From Diacronema lutheri (Eukaryota; Haptophyta; Pavlovophyceae; Pavlovales; Pavlovaceae), in NCBI GenBank assembly GCA_019448385.1, contig JAGTXO010000030.1, forward strand, positions 62,001-126,000: a DNA stretch of 64,000 bases, given 5' to 3'. The position numbers and the translations under genes are program-made. The notes beneath the pieces are model-generated. The model searched no databases, was not told the DNA's origin, and worked only from the letters and a program-made list of their open reading frames with translations. Below are positions 40,345-52,629 of this stretch, one piece after another (the first letter of the stretch is position 1; every line of letters begins with the position of its first letter).

Positions 40345-43300
40345 ATCGCCACCGCCGCCGCCGTCCGCCGCGTCGCCGCTCGCGCCAACGGGGACGGGGA
40401 CGAGCCGTTGGGCGTCAAAGTCGAGGTAGGCGGCAAGGTCGTCGCGCAGCCCACCGACGAAGGCCTCGTGGAGCGCGCGCGCGTCCACGCCACGCGCGCC
40501 GCGCTGGGCGAGCACGCCGCGCAGCACGACGCGCGTCGGCGGCACGGCCGAGCGCTGGCGCAGAGTGCCGATCGTGTCGAGGGCGGCGCGTACCTCGGCG
40601 ATCCGGCGCGTCGCCTCCTTGTACGGCCGTTTCAGGCGGAGCGTCGCGGCGAGTCGGCCGGCGGCGTGGACGCGCGCGCGCTGCAGCTCGGCCCAGCGCA
40701 GCCGGCCGAGCGCGTCTTCAAGGCAGCGCAACGCGCGCAGCCGGCCGTTGACCTTCTCGATCTCCGCCGTCAGCTCGGCGAAGATCTCGCAGTCGCGCTG
40801 CGCGAGCGGCAGCTGCGGCTCGAGGCCCTCGATGTCAAGCGCCCAGCCCGTGCGCGCCGCGTGCACGCGGTCGAGCACGGCGTGCGCCGTCCACTGCCGG
40901 CTCGCCTCGTCGAGGAGCTCCCACAGCGCGTTGCGCGCGCCACGCCCCTCCTCCACCGCGGTGCACATCGCGACGAGCTGCTGCGCCGAGGGCTGCGCGG
41001 CCTCGTCGAGCTGCAGCGCGCCGTGCGTGCGCGCCAGCTGGCCGAGCATCCCCGAGAGGAGCTGCGCCGCCCAGTCCGTACTCGCGTGCAGCTCGGCCGC
41101 CTGCGCGCGCGCGCCCTCGAGGAATGCCATGCGCGACGCCGCGCTGCTCCGCACCTCCATCGTGCGCTGCAGCACGGCGATATGCACGGCGGACATGCGC
41201 TCGCCAAAGCGCACGCGCGGCGCGGCCTCCTCCGCCGCGTCAAGCTCCACCATCCGCCGCTCGAGCCATTCGATCGGGTGACCATGCACGCCGAGCGCCG
41301 CGCGGTCGACACGTTCCACTTCGGCCGGACGGCGCGCGCGCACCGAGCGCACGCGCTGCGCGCTCAGGCGCAGCGCTGCGGGCGAGGCCGGCGGCGGTGG
41401 CGGCGACAGCGCGGCGGCGGCGGCGGACGGGCGGGGCGGCGCGGACGGCGGCGACGGCGCGGCCGCGCTCGGCGGCTGAGCGTCGGCAAACGGCGGCAGA
41501 TCGTCGTCGCCCAGCTCGTCCGCGCCGTCGACGCCGTCCGCGCCGTCGACGCCGTCGTCACCGTCGCCGCCGTCGTCACCGTCGCCGCCGTCGTCGTCCG
41601 CGCCGTCCGCGCACGCGCTCGCCTTTGCGCGCGGGCGCGCGCCCGCGCCGTCGGCCGCTTCGGCGTCGCCGGCGCGCGCGCTCCGGGCGGTCACCGGCAG
41701 ATGGCGCGCGTCGGCGGCCGCGCCGACGTGGTACCGCTGCGCGGGCGCGGCGCGCACGGCGGCGGCGCGCGCAGCGGCGGCGCGCGCCGCGTCTGCGCGC
41801 GCGATCGCCTCGGTGCGCGCGGCCTCGCGCTCGTCCTCCGCCTCCGCCTCGGCGAGCTCCACCCGCCACTCCGCCTCCGCGCACCTCCGCGCCTCTGCCG
41901 CGCTCTCGCGGTCGACATAGCCGTACTCGGCGAGGCAGCGAGAGAGGCACGCCTCGACGCCACGCCCGTGCGAGATGGCGGCGAGCAGCCGGTACGAGTC
42001 GGCGAGCGCGCTTGGCGAGAGCGCCTGCCGCTGCGCGTGCAGCCGGTCAAGCTCCGCGTGGTGCTCGCCGCGCAGCGCCGCGATTTGCGCGTGCGCGCTC
42101 GCCACGTCGGGCAGCGCGAGCTGGCCGACGCCGGTCACGCGCACGTACTCGGACCAGACGGTGTCGGAGCGCTCCTCCCAGCGGCGGATGTTGCGCTGCC
42201 ACCGGATCGCCGCCGCCTCGAGCGCCGCGCCCTGCTGCAGCACCTTGCCCGTGAAGTCGCCCTTGTGCGCGCGCAGCCGGCGCGCGCGCAGCCGCGCGAG
42301 GCGCACGCGCCACCACACCTGCATCACGGTCACGGTGCGGATGTACTCGGGGTACGACTTGAGCGCGGTGCGCAGCGCGTGCTGGCGCAGCACCGCGAGG
42401 CGCTGCCGCTCCTCGCGCAGCCGCGCCTCCCTCGCACGTCGGAGGAACTCGGGCTTGGACAGGCCCGACTGCTCGAGGAGCACCGCCACGCGCGCCTCCG
42501 CCTTGGCGCGGCTGCGCCACTGGTACTGCACGACGCGCGCGGCGCCGTCGAGCTTGGTATAGACGCGCTCGCCGACGCGCCGCTCGACGCCCACGCGCCG
42601 GTACGCCATGGCCAGCCGGCTCGCCGCGTCCTCGCGCGCGACGGCGAGCGCCTTGCGGCGCGCAAAGCCGGACGCGCCGCCGCCGTAGAGGCACGAGCTG
42701 AGCATCTCCCAACGGGCCGCGTCGGTGGGCGCACCGCCCTTGGCGAGGAGCGCGGGCAGCCGGCGCTCCTGCGCGTCGAGCAGCCCGCGCCGCCGCCGTC
42801 CGAGCAGCTGCTGCGCGATGAAGGCGTCGGCCGCCTCCATCTGCGCGAGCTGCTCGGCGCTGTGCGCGTGCGCCGGGTGAAACGGCGACACAGGCCGCGC
42901 CGTGCGCGCGCCGCCGGCGACGTCGTCGCTCGCGCCGCCGTGCTCGCGTGCCGCCGGCGCCACGCTCAGCCGGCTGCCCACCCCGCTCGCGCCGCCATCG
43001 TAGCCACCGCCATCGCCCGTGCCGCCATCGTGCCACCCGTCGGCGTGCTCTTCGCGGGAGGGCGGGTCGTCGAACCAGCGCAGCGTGAACGGGTCCGTCG
43101 CGGTGGGCAACGGCAGCCGCCAAAAGTCGGAGAGGCAGCGCAGGACGAAGGAGAAGCCGTGCCACAGCGCACGCGAGTCGCGCGGCCGCACGACCTCCGC
43201 CGGGTCGGACGAGACGTAGCGCAGTGAGTAGGCGGAGAGGAGGAGCGTGCCGTCGGGGCCGTCGGCCGAGCTCGCGGCTGAGAGCGCGGCGCCGACGGGC

Positions 43301-46300
43301 GGCGCGCCCTCGCCCTCGCGCAGCGCGCGCTGGCGCGCCGCCTCCTCGGCGGCGCGCGCCGCGCGCGCCTCGCGCGAGCGCTTGCGCGGCGCGTCGGGCG
43401 GCTCGGAGTAGCCTCCGACAAAGGCCTCCTGCGCGTAAAAGGCGTTTTGGCACTCGCGCAGCAGCTGAACCATCAGCAGCACCGTCAGGCGCAGCTCGGC
43501 GAGGATGCGCGCCGCCTCTGCCGTGAGCTGCGCGCCCGACAGCGTGCCGCGCGCCGCGCACACCTCGGCGGAGAAGGCGTGCGGCGCGCCCGCGGTGCGC
43601 ACGCGCTCGCCGCGCGCGTGCGCGGCCGCGCGTTGCGCGTGCAGCCGCCAGCGCACCGCCACGCTGAGCAGCGCGTCGAGCTGCGCCTCGTAGATGAGCA
43701 CGAGCGGCTTCATGTTGTGGCCCATCGGCTGGTCGTTGACGAGCGCCACGCCGCCGCCGCCGATCGCGCGCAACGCGTGGCCGTCGGTCGCGGCGGCGGC
43801 GGCGGCGGCGCCGTCGCGCGCGCCCGCCCCCTCGCCGCGCGCGCCCAGCGCGCGCGACACGATCGCGCGCGTCGCCGTGCTCGCCGCGGCGGTTGCGACG
43901 AGGGAGACGGAGGTCCCGCGCTTGCTGTGCGCATGGCGCTGCACCGCAAGGCCGCGCACTGAGGGCAGCGCAGTGGGCGGGCGGGTGAGGCGGACGAGGT
44001 CGTCGGAGGAGAGCTCGGGCAGCGCGCGCGGCAGCGGCGCCTGCGCCGACGACGGCTGCGCCGCGCTCGGGCGCGCGAGCGCGGCGCTGCAGCCGCTCGA
44101 CGCGAGCGGCCGCGCGCCGAGCGCGAGCGGCTCGAGCGCGCCGCGCCGCCGGCCGCCGCCACCGCCGGCGGGGGGAAGCGGCGCGCTCGTGGGCGGCTCG
44201 CGATGCGGCAGCAGCCGCGGCGCGAGCGGCTCGAGCGCGCCGTGCCGCCGGCCGTCGCCGCCGCCGTCGCCGCCGTCGTCGGGCGCAGTGCGCGGGCGCA
44301 ACGCGCGCCGCGCGCCCGGCGGCGCGAGCTGGCGGCCGCCGGCCGCGGCGCGCGCGCGCCGCGCGTGCGTCGGCGGCGGCGGCGACGGCCGGCGGCCGCG
44401 CGCGCCGTCGTCTGCCGCGACGGCACGCGCGCGCGCCTCACCCGCCGCGCGCTCGAGCGCGACGAGCTCGGTGAGCGATGCGCCCATGTCCGCCGCGTCG
44501 GCGGCGCGGCACTCGGCAGCGCCCGGCCGCGCGAGCACGAGCGCGCGGTCGTTGTCGGGCGCGGCGTGGTTCGACACGCGGCTGTCGAGCGGCTCGGCGC
44601 CACCGCCGCCACCGCCGTCCGCCGCCACCGCCGCCACCAACGCGCCCTTCGCCGGCTGCTGCAGCGCGGCGACGGCGGCGGCGCGCGCCGCCGCGTTGAC
44701 CGCGGCCGCCCTGCGCTCGCTCAGCGCGTGCGCCGTTGCGCCGATGCGCTGCGCCTGCACGTTCTTGGCGAGGAGCGTTTCGGCAAGGTCGAGGTTCTTC
44801 GCACCGACCGCAGCAGTGAGCATCTCGCCAAGCAGCATCGCGCGCAGCTCGGCGGGTAACGGCGCGGACACGCGCGCGGGTGAGCCGCCGCCTCTGCCGC
44901 CCGCCGCCTCGCCGCCATCGTCGCCGCCGCCGCCACCGCCCGCTGTCTCGCCGGCGTCGCCGGCCGACGCGGCGGCGGCTGCTGCTGCTGCGGCGGCGGC
45001 GGCGGCCCCATCGCCAACCGCGCGCCCGGTCCGCTCAAAGGCCTCGAGGATCGCGCTGCTCACGCGCCCAGGCCGCGCGGCCGCGAGCGCGAGGAGGGGC
45101 GTGCCCGCCGCGCTGATCTGCTGCGGGTCGGCGCCGCGCGCGAGGAGAGAAAGCGCGAGCTGCTGCTCGCCGCCCTCGAGCGCGCGCTGCAGCGGCGTGC
45201 GGCCGGCGCGGTCGGGCACGCGCACGTCGGCGCCGCGCGCGAGCAGCGCGTTGGTCGCCGCCTTGTCGCGCGCGTCGATGGCGCAGAGCAGCGCGGTGCG
45301 GCCGAGCTCGTCCTGCGCGTTGAGCTCGAGCGCGTCGGCGAGCGCCGAGCTGAGGATCGTCAGGATCGGAGGGCGCCCGCGCGACGCAGCGCCCGGCGCG
45401 ATGCCGCCCAGCCCCTTGCTCTCCGTGCGCCTCGCCGTTGGCGACGGCGGTGAGCGGGGCGCGTCGACGCCCGCCCCGAGGCCTTCGGCGTGCGCGCCCG
45501 CCACCGGCCCGGCGGGTGCGGCGGGCGACACGGACACCGTCTCGCTTCCGCTCTGCACCGCGCGGTGGAGCAGCGTGGGAAGCGGCCTCGCGCCGTGCGC
45601 GAGCAGCAGCCGCGCGCACGCGTCCGAGCCCTCCCACAGCGCCACGTCGAGGGGCGAGAGGCCCGCGTCGTCGGCGCGCGCCGTCGGCGCGCCGCGCTCG
45701 ACGAGCACGTCGACGAAGGCGGCGCGCATCGCCTCGGCACTCGGGTCCGCGTCGAGCGGCGAAAGGTCGTCGCCGCCGCCGACGCCGCCACCGCCGCCGA
45801 GCGGCGTACGCGCGGTAAGGGGCGCGCGCCGCGCGGGCGCAGCGAGGCGTGCCGCGCGCCGCACGGCGGCGTGGAGGAGTGTGTCGCCCGGCTCGGCGCC
45901 GCTGCGCGTGGCGGAGACGGTCGGGTTCGGCTCGTGCCCCGCGTCGAGCAGCATGGCGACTGCCTCCGCGTCGTGCAAATCGAGCACGGCCACCTCGAGC
46001 GCGCTCCGCCCCTGCCGGTCGCGCGCGCGCAGCGCCGCCTTGGCGTGCAAAAGGCGCTGGTCCGGCTGCGCTCTGCGCTGCTCGGCCTGCCTTGGCAGGA
46101 GCGGCGGCGACGATGGCGGCGGCGGCGATGGCGGCGGCGCGCCGGCGGCAGAGGCGGCGGCGTTGGGCGAGCGCGCGCGTGCCGCCGCACCACCACCCGT
46201 CTCCGCCTCCGCCGCGCCCTCCATCGCGGGCGGCCAGCCGAGCAGCGCGGCCACGACGTCCGGCCGGCCGTGCAGCAGCGCCTCCTGCAGCGGCGAGACC

Positions 46301-46989
46301 GAACGGCCGCGGAAGAGGCGGAGGGCGAGGTCGGTGCGGAGCGTGTGCTGGACGCGCGCTTCGTGCAGCGCCTCAAAGTGCGCGTCGATCGTTTGCAGGC
46401 AAAAGCCGAGCAGCTGCGCCGCGCCGTGCTCGGCCGCGTCGTGTGCGCGCGCGATGAGCGCCGGGCCGACGAGTGCTGGGGAGGCGGCCGCCGAGACCGC
46501 GCGCGAGAGGTCCTCGGCGAGGCACGTTTCGGCGAGCTCCTTGAGCCGCTGCAGGCACGCGATCTCCGCCCGGTCCGCCCGCTGCAGCGCGTTCACCAGC
46601 GCGATCACCTCGAAGAGCAGCGCGGGCTGGTCGGCCGGCAGGCTGTCGCCGTCCGCGTAGACGTGCCGCAGGAGCACGCGCACCGCGTCGGCGGAGCCGA
46701 CGACGTGAAAGGCACCCGAGCCCGCGTCGATATGCGCCTCGAGGTATGCGACGAATCGAGAGCCGCACCGCGCGGCGAGCACCGCCTTGTGCAGCCCAAA
46801 GTCGGCCGTCACGGCCGGCGGCGCGGCAGACGCGCTGCTGGCCGCGTCCTTGCGCGGGCGGTAGGTGGCGCGCAGCGTGAGGTCGGCGTACTTGCCCGTG
46901 CGCAGCAGCTCGAGAAAATCATTCGAGCGGCCCACCGAGCGCACCTCCGGCAGCTCCGGCTGCGACCCGCGCGTGCGAGCGGCCTTCAT
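37726..46989 (-). CDS. Giant BTB/POZ-ankyrin-IQ-WW multidomain protein
   Basis: About 2995 residues from exons 46989-38596, 38503-38420, 38325-38266 and 38175-37726. Residues about 26-130 are a BTB/POZ domain (LLRTGKYADLTLRA, FGLHKAVLAARCGSRF, VLLRHVYADGD). Ankyrin repeats cover about 300-670 (GRSALEVAVLDLHDAEAVAM, GDTLLHAAV, GLSPLDVALWEGSDACARLL, GRTALLCAI, GRTPLQRALEGG). IQ-like calmodulin sites are near 1470-1610 (VVQYQWRSRAKAEARV, VMQVWWRVRLARLRARR). Two WW-like segments lie near 2700-2770 (VYEHELTGEVSLEHP, GTFYHNFADGTSADEIP). A single uninterrupted frame exists, but the exon at 38503-38420 reads sensibly only in another frame (TKLAESAEQGAWWKGLLKHV); introns of 92 and 94 bases flank it and cancel in frame. 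Intron 38176-38265 is in frame. A scaffold or ubiquitin-adaptor role is inferred. Confidence 0.78.
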
Positions 46990-47090
46990 GCACGCCGCGC
47001 ACGAGTAACCGCCGCGACGAGCGTGCCGCAGGCGTTATACAGCTGAACGACGAATCCGTGCGATCACTCATCAGCGGTAAGCCGACTAAA

Positions 47091-47106
47091 TATGGGAATA
47101 CCCATA
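47091..47106. promoter_or_regulatory. TATGGGAATACCCATA near-palindrome upstream of the BTB-ankyrin gene
   Basis: It lies about 100 bases upstream of the Met at 46989 in an AT-richer island. It contains the core TATGGG/CCCATA also present in the motifs upstream of both LRR genes. The binding-site role is inferred from recurrence and symmetry. Confidence 0.35.
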
Positions 47107-47196
47107 ATGTCCTCGCGACGCCCTTCTCACTTTCCGCCCGCATGACTGCGCAAGCCGGACGGACGGCCGTCGCCTGTCGGCCGTGCATCGCGCGGG

Positions 47197-49166
47197 TCAA
47201 GGCGCGCCCATACGGACGTCGCCAGCGTTTGCCGTGTGCTTGACGACCGCGCGCTGGCGCATCTCGATGAACGTGCAGAGGAGGTGCGCGAGCTCCTTGC
47301 ACACCGCCTCATCGAGCGGCATCGCCGTCAGGAGGATCGGGTCCGCCTGAGGACGCCGGGCGCGGAGATGGTAGTGCGCGCGCGCGCAGGGGGGGGGGGG
47401 GGGGGGGGGGGGGACTGAGCCTGTGCTCGTACGCGAGGTCGCTGCCTCACGCGCCGCGCCGCGCCGCGCCGCGCGAACGACGTGCGCGCTACGACGCACA
47501 AGGATCTCGTCAAAGACGGGCGCGGCGTATCGCTGCACGGCGCCGGCCGCGGCCGGGGTGCCGTGCCGGACGATCGCCTGGAGCGAGACGGCCGCCTGCC
47601 GCCGGCATTCGCTCGAGCGCTCGTGCAGCAGCAGCAGGCACACGAGCGGCACCGCGTCGTGCGCGAGCAGCCGGTCCGCGAGCAGCAGCCGGTGCGCGCG
47701 CACGTCCACACCGAGCGCCGCCTCGTGCTCGGCGAGGGCGGACAAATCGTCGAGCACGCCAAAGTTGGCGCCGCCGCTCGCGCCCGCCATCGTGAGCAGC
47801 TGACCGACGATGTGCGCGCCCGCCGCCTGCGCGTGCATGACGCGACCGTCGAGCAGCACGTCGCGCAGCCTGAGCGCGAGCAGGCCGTGGAGAGAAGGGT
47901 GCTCGGCGCAGAGCGCGGCGAGGTGCGCGCCCTCGCGCTGCGTCTGGACGGAGAAGGCGGTGAGCAGCGCGCAGATCGCATCCACGTACTCCGCGCCGAG
48001 CACGCAGTCCGACGCCGCAGCGACCGCGCGAGCCGCCGTCTCCGCCAAGGTGCTGCTCGCGTCCGTCGACGGGCGGTTGGAGCGGCGCGTGGAACGGCGG
48101 CTCGCGCCGCGCGCGCGCCGGCTGGCGCGTGCACCGCCGGCGTGGTCACCGGCCGCGAGCGCGCCGGCGCCGGCGGGTGGGGCCGCCTCGTCTCCCTCGC
48201 GTCTCTCGGCCCCTTCGCCGCGGTCGTCGCCGCCGTGCTGCGCGCGCCCCTCCGCCTCGTGGAGCGCGCGCTCGCGCTCGGCCATGTCGGCCGCTTCGCG
48301 CTCGTGCGCGCTGCGAGCGTCGCCCAGCCCTGCGGCGCGGAGCGGCATCGCGCGGTCGCACGGCCGGCGGCGTGCGGCGCGCGGCGCGCGTGCGCGTGCG
48401 CGCAGCGTCGGGCGTCAGCTGCGCCCATTCCGGCGCGTCAGCTGCGCCCATTCCGGCGCGGGCGGCCGCAGTTGACGCGCGCACCTGGCTGGTACATGTC
48501 GTCAAAGCTGAGCTCGGCGAGGATCTCGCGCACAGCTTCGGCGCCGTACAGCTGCGCGCGCGCGTTCTCCCGCCCGCTGAGCAGCTCGAGCGCGTCCGCG
48601 TGCAGCGCGTGCGCGTGCGCCGGGTTGGCGCTCGCGAGGCTGACGAGCAGCTCGCGCGCGGCGTCGAGCGCGCCGTCGTCGGCACAGCCGTGCATGAAGC
48701 CGACGATGGCGATGGAGGCGCGCAGCTCGCAAATTGCCACCTTGTGCGCGCGCGACGCGCGTGCGACGCCGGTCAGCAGCCGCAGCGCCTCGCGCCGCGC
48801 CACGGGCGGCAGCGCGCCGGCCGGCAGCGTGACCGTGTCGAGCACGGTCTGCAGCCCGCCGACGGCGCTGAACTCGGAGCGGAAGCGGTCGGCGGCAGGC
48901 GCGCAGACGAAGAGGCTGATCGCGCGCAGCTGCGCCGTCACGCTGCCGCCCGACGACGTCGAGAGCCGGAGCCACGAGACGAGCCGGGTGAAGAGGAGCG
49001 ACGCGCCGATGCCGAGCTTGCGCTCAATCTCGGGCGCGGTCTGGCCGTTGTGCTCGCGAATAAGTTCATGCAGCATTCGCTCGCGCGTCGCGCGCGGCGA
49101 TCGGTCCCACGTCCGCAGCCACGCCTCCGTCGAGCGGGACGCCGCGTCGAGCTTGACGGCCGGCAT
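47197..49166 (-). CDS. Armadillo-like helical protein (ARMH1-like)
   Basis: Exons are 49166-48485, 48329-47500 and 47346-47197; 553 residues. The N-terminal 110 residues (AWLRTWDRSPRATRERMLHE, TAPEIERKLGIGASLLFTRL, VSWLRLS) resemble the start of animal ARMH1 (C1orf228), whose function is poorly known. Alternating helices then look like armadillo repeats (FSAVGGLQTVLDTV, REALRLLTGVARASRAHKVA, AARELLVSLASANPAHA). The second exon begins with a charged linker, then helical repeats again (LLTMAGASGGANFGVLDDLS, ECRRQAAVSLQAIVRHGT). Intron 48330-48484 (GTGCGC...CCGCAG) holds a 23-base tandem duplication (48412-48457); intron 47347-47499 holds a run of more than 20 C. Removal of the second joins FDEIL to ADPILLTAMPLDEAVCKELA. 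Confidence 0.72.
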
Positions 49167-49260
49167 CGCGCCCGCAATGCAAACGGGGGAAACAGGCTAA
49201 CGGACTCCAGAAAAAGGCTAATTCCATAATTTCAGCCCCCGGCTGGGCGTGCAACTCCCC

Positions 49261-51055
49261 ATGCTGCGCACCCTCGTAGGCGTCGCGCTCCTCGCGCTGC
49301 CTGCGGGCGGAGCGCGCGCTGGGATAGGGCGGGCGGTCAGGTCTTCGCGTGTGGCGGCTGCGCCGCGCGTCCGCGTTGCACTCGCCGCCGAGGCCGTGGT
49401 CGCCGTGGCGCCCGCGGCCGTCACGGCCGCCGCGCCGGTCGAAGCCCCCGCCGCAACGCCGGCGAAAGCCAAAGACGGCAAGGGCGGCGGCGGCGGCGGC
49501 GGCGGCAAGTCGAGCGGCGCGCCGGGGCAGCCGCTTGTCATTGGCCTTTCGCACCACACTGCCGCTGTCGAGGTCCGCGAGCGCCTCGCCGTCAAGGAGG
49601 CCGAGTGGAACAATGCGAGCAAGCTGCTGCTGCAGCGCTGCGCGTCCGTGCAGGAGGCGGCGGTGCTCTCGACGTGCAACAGGTTCGAGCTCCACCTGGT
49701 CGCGTCCGATCGGAACGCCGCGATCCACGACGTCCTCCAGTTCCTCGTCGAGCGCAGCGGCCTCAACGAGCCGACGCTCTGGCAGAACTTGTTCATGCTC
49801 TCAGGCGAGGATGCCGCGTGGCACCTGCTGCGCGTCTCGGCCGGCCTCGACTCGCTCGTCGTGGGCGAGGGGCAGATCCTCTCTCAGGTGCGCTGTGCCC
49901 TTCCGACCGCGCGCACCGGCCGCGCGCGCGCGCGCGCTCGCTCGCTCGCGCTCACCGCCGCGCCGCCACGCGCGCGCCACGCGCGCGCCACGCGGGCTGC
50001 GCTCGCGCCGCAGGTGAAGGCGTGCTTTGGGCACGCGACATCGTCCGAGGGCTCGGCGGGCAAGGTGCTTAGCAGACTGCTCAACGTGGCCGTCGCCGCG
50101 GGCAAGCGCGTGCGCTCAGAGACGTCGATTGCGAAGGGCGCCGTCTCGATCTCATCGGCTGCCGCCGAGCTTGCCGAGATGCGTAGCGAGGAGGCGCTCG
50201 GCCGCCCCTTCGAAGGCGCGCCGCGCGCGCCCCGCGCGCGCCATGCGAGCGCCGCCGCTGTCGCCGCCACCGTCGCCTCCGCCGCCGCCGCTCACGCGAC
50301 CGCGACCGCTGCGCCGTCCACGGCCGGCCGTCTTGTGCGCAGGCGCGTCGATCTGCATCGTTGGCGCTGGCACCATGTCGCGGCTGCTGCTCACGCACCT
50401 CGCATCCAAGGGGATGACGGCGGTGCGCCTGCTCAACCGCGGGCTCGAGCGCTCGCAGGAGCTCGCAGCGCAGTTCCCCGATGTGGCCGTCTCGTGCGAG
50501 GGCATGGAGGCACTCGACGATGCGCTCCGCACGTGCGACGCCGTCTTCACGTCGACGGGCGCGACGCACTGCATCGTCACCAAGGAGGGGCTCGAGGCGG
50601 TGATGCCCGCCGAGCGGCGGCTGATGCTCGTCGACATCTCGGTCCCGCGCAACGTCGAGCTGCAGTGTAACGAGCTCGCAGGCGTGAGCGCGTACAACGT
50701 CGATGACCTGAAGGCGGTCGTCGCGAAGAACCAGGCGAGCAGGCGCCGCTCGGTGCTCGAGGCCGAGGCGTTGCTCGCGTCGGAGCTCGACGGCTTCATG
50801 GCGTGGCAGCGCACGCTCGACTTTGTGCCCGTCATCGGCAAGCTGCAGGCCAACGCCGAGGCCATCCGCGCCGCCGAGCTCGCAAAGGTGGGCGGCAAGC
50901 TGAGCGGCCTCGACGCCAAGCAGCGCGAGGCCGTCGAGCGGTGCACCAAGTCGATCATCAACAAGATCCTCCACTCGCCGATGACTTACCTGCGCACGGG
51001 CGGCGGCGAGCAGCTCACCACGCGCGAGATCGTCGAGGGGCTTTTTGACCTCTGA
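49261..51055 (+). CDS. hemA: Glutamyl-tRNA reductase, plastid precursor
   Basis: Reduces glutamyl-tRNA to glutamate-1-semialdehyde, the committed step of tetrapyrrole (chlorophyll, haem) synthesis in plastids. Exons are 49261-49887, 50014-50215 and 50343-51055; 513 residues. The leader has a signal peptide (MLRTLVGVALLALPAGGARA) and an Ala/Arg-rich transit segment with a Gly run, as in complex plastids. Family motifs are GLSHHTAAVEVRERLA, the catalytic Cys in LSTCNRFEL (residue 139), SLVVGEGQILSQ, and KACFGHA. Further on are ASICIVGAGTMSRLL (NADPH site) and the C-terminal dimerisation helices. Intron 1 (49888-50013) is GTGCGC...CCGCAG; intron 2 (50216-50342) uses a GC donor (GAAG|GCGCGC...GCGCAG), and only that choice restores EGASICIVGAG. 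Confidence 0.95.
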
Positions 51056-51277
51056 ACGGCGCGCGCGCGCGAGCCGAACAGACACTCCCGGCCGACGGCC
51101 GCTGCTCGCGCCCGTGCTCCAGTGTGGACACGCGCTCGGTGTGAGTGATGGTGAGCGTCCAGTTGTATCATTCAGGGGTGAAACCTCCCCTCCTCCTCTT
51201 TCTTCTTCCCCCCATGCGCGCGCGTCGCGCGCGGGCGTCGCGGTGCGCACGCTAAGGGGTGGCGGCCGTGGCGGTCG

Positions 51278-51967
51278 TCAGCGCTTGGCGCCAATCAGAG
51301 CGCGCGCGTCTCTGCTCGGTGCGGCAGCAAGACCAGCGGCTGGCTGCGCGAGGCGCGAGAGCACGGGCGGCTTGCTCGCTGGCTGCCGCGCGCGCCTCTG
51401 CACACCGACGCGCGTTTCGGGCTGCGCCAGCATGGGCGGCGGGGCGTCCTTGCTGCCGAGCCGAACGAGGCGCGGGCCGTCGGGCGCGGCGGGCGCCGCC
51501 GCAGCGCTCACGCGCGTCGGCTCGGCGCCAGAGAGCGTCACGACGCGCCCCGGTCCGACGTTGCGCCATTTTGGCCGCGCGGCGAGCTCGGCGAGCCGCG
51601 CGGCCTCGCGCGCCTGCTGCTTGGCCTGCATCTCCGCCGCCGCCTCCGCCGCCCGACGCTCGACTTCGGGGTCGGGCGTGCCTTCGCGCGCCTTGCGCTC
51701 GGCGAAGCGCTTGAGCGCCTCCGCCTTGTTGCTCACCAGCTTCTCCGGGTGGGACATGCGCGGCATCACCCAGGTCGTGCCGGCGGTTGGATCGATCTCC
51801 TCCTCGCGCCCGTCGAGCCGCCGCACTTTGACTGGTCGCACAGAATCGTCGGAAGCGCCGGAGGGAGCGGGCCGCGCGAGCGGCTTAGGCGCCACCTTGG
51901 ACAAGTCGAGCTCCTCGTTGTGGATCCCCTTTAGGCTGACGAGCCGCCCGCCGCTCGGCGCAGCCAT
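51278..51967 (-). CDS. Small charged protein of unknown function
   Basis: 229 residues from the Met at 51967 in one exon; the frame is also open further upstream, but that part overlaps the divergent RidA gene and is not protein-like. The N-terminus (GGRLVSLKGIHNEELDLSKV) and a central motif (RRLDGREEEIDPTAGTTWVM) look conserved. A helical charged stretch follows (EALKRFAERKAREG, AAEMQAKQQAREAARLAELA), then a basic Ala/Pro tail. No enzyme motif, signal or membrane helix is visible. It starts 87 bases from the RidA gene, so the two share a promoter region. Confidence 0.65.
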   Translation of the reverse strand: MAAPSGGRLVSLKGIHNEELDLSKVAPKPLARPAPSGASDDSVRPVKVRRLDGREEEIDPTAGTTWVMPRMSHPEKLVSNKAEALKRFAERKAREGTPDPEVERRAAEAAAEMQAKQQAREAARLAELAARPKWRNVGPGRVVTLSGAEPTRVSAAAAPAAPDGPRLVRLGSKDAPPPMLAQPETRVGVQRRARQPASKPPVLSRLAQPAAGLAAAPSRDARALIGAKR

Positions 51968-52054
51968 GCCGCAACTGCCAAGGTGGCTCGAGCGCGCAAA
52001 TCGCGGAGCGGCAAAAAAGTAAAAGCCAAAACCTATAAAGAAGGAATTCCCTGC

Positions 52055-52513
52055 ATGCAATCGCTCGCACTCGCGCTCGCCGTGCCGGTGGCGATCGGCG
52101 TGGCGTACCGCGTGGGCTATCGTGCCGCGCGCGCGCGCGAGGTGGTCAATACGGAGCGGGCCCCGGCGGCCATCGGCCCCTACTCTCAGGGCGTCAAGGC
52201 CGGCGGGCTGCTCTTTGTCTCGGGCCAGATCCCCATCGACCCTGCCACGGGCGAATTCAGCGGGTCGACGATCGAAGCGCAAGCGGCGCAGGTGATGCGC
52301 AACTTGCGCTCGATTGTCGAGGCGAGCGGGTGCTCGATGCAGGATGTCGTCAAATGCACCATCCTCCTCGCCGATATCGCCGACTTTGCTACCGTCAACG
52401 AGGTGTACAAATCGAACTTCTCGCCTCCCTACCCGGCGCGCGCCGCGTTCGCCGTCAAGGCGCTGCCCAAAGGCGCGCTGGTGGAGATCGAGTGCGTGGC
52501 TGCGCTGCCCTGA
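52055..52513 (+). CDS. RidA/YjgF/UK114 family enamine/imine deaminase
   Basis: Hydrolyses reactive 2-aminoacrylate-type enamines and imines released by PLP enzymes, giving keto acids and ammonia. 152 residues in one exon. An N-terminal hydrophobic segment (LALALAVPVAIGVAYRVGYR) suggests a membrane anchor or targeting peptide before the conserved barrel. Signature residues are present: APAAIGPYSQGVKAG, LFVSGQIPIDPATGE, VVKCTILLADIADFATVNEV, then the catalytic Arg in YPARAAFAV and the terminal glutamate in VEIECVAAL. The Met at 52055 gives the shortest leader consistent with these. A second Rid-type gene follows 116 bases downstream. Confidence 0.92.
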   Translation: MQSLALALAVPVAIGVAYRVGYRAARAREVVNTERAPAAIGPYSQGVKAGGLLFVSGQIPIDPATGEFSGSTIEAQAAQVMRNLRSIVEASGCSMQDVVKCTILLADIADFATVNEVYKSNFSPPYPARAAFAVKALPKGALVEIECVAALP

Positions 52514-52629
52514 GCGCTCGCTCTGCTGCGCCGACCTCGTGCCAGGCGCGAGGGCCTGGCCAAGGGAGCTGACCTGAATTCCTGTGAACTGTCGACTCCT
52601 GCTGTCGCCCTCAGCACGAATACTACATA

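Noticed and set aside
43694-44612. Second gene inside the ankyrin gene suggested by alternating Pro/Arg frames
   Set aside because: Low-complexity linker between the ankyrin and IQ regions; frames on both strands are open only because A/T-rich stop codons are rare here.
38683-46660. Very long open frames on the forward strand opposite the BTB-ankyrin gene (about 1500 and 990 codons)
   Set aside because: They are Arg/Ala/Ser-rich mirror images produced by high G+C at third positions. They contain no family motifs, while the reverse strand has clear BTB, ankyrin, IQ and WW signatures.
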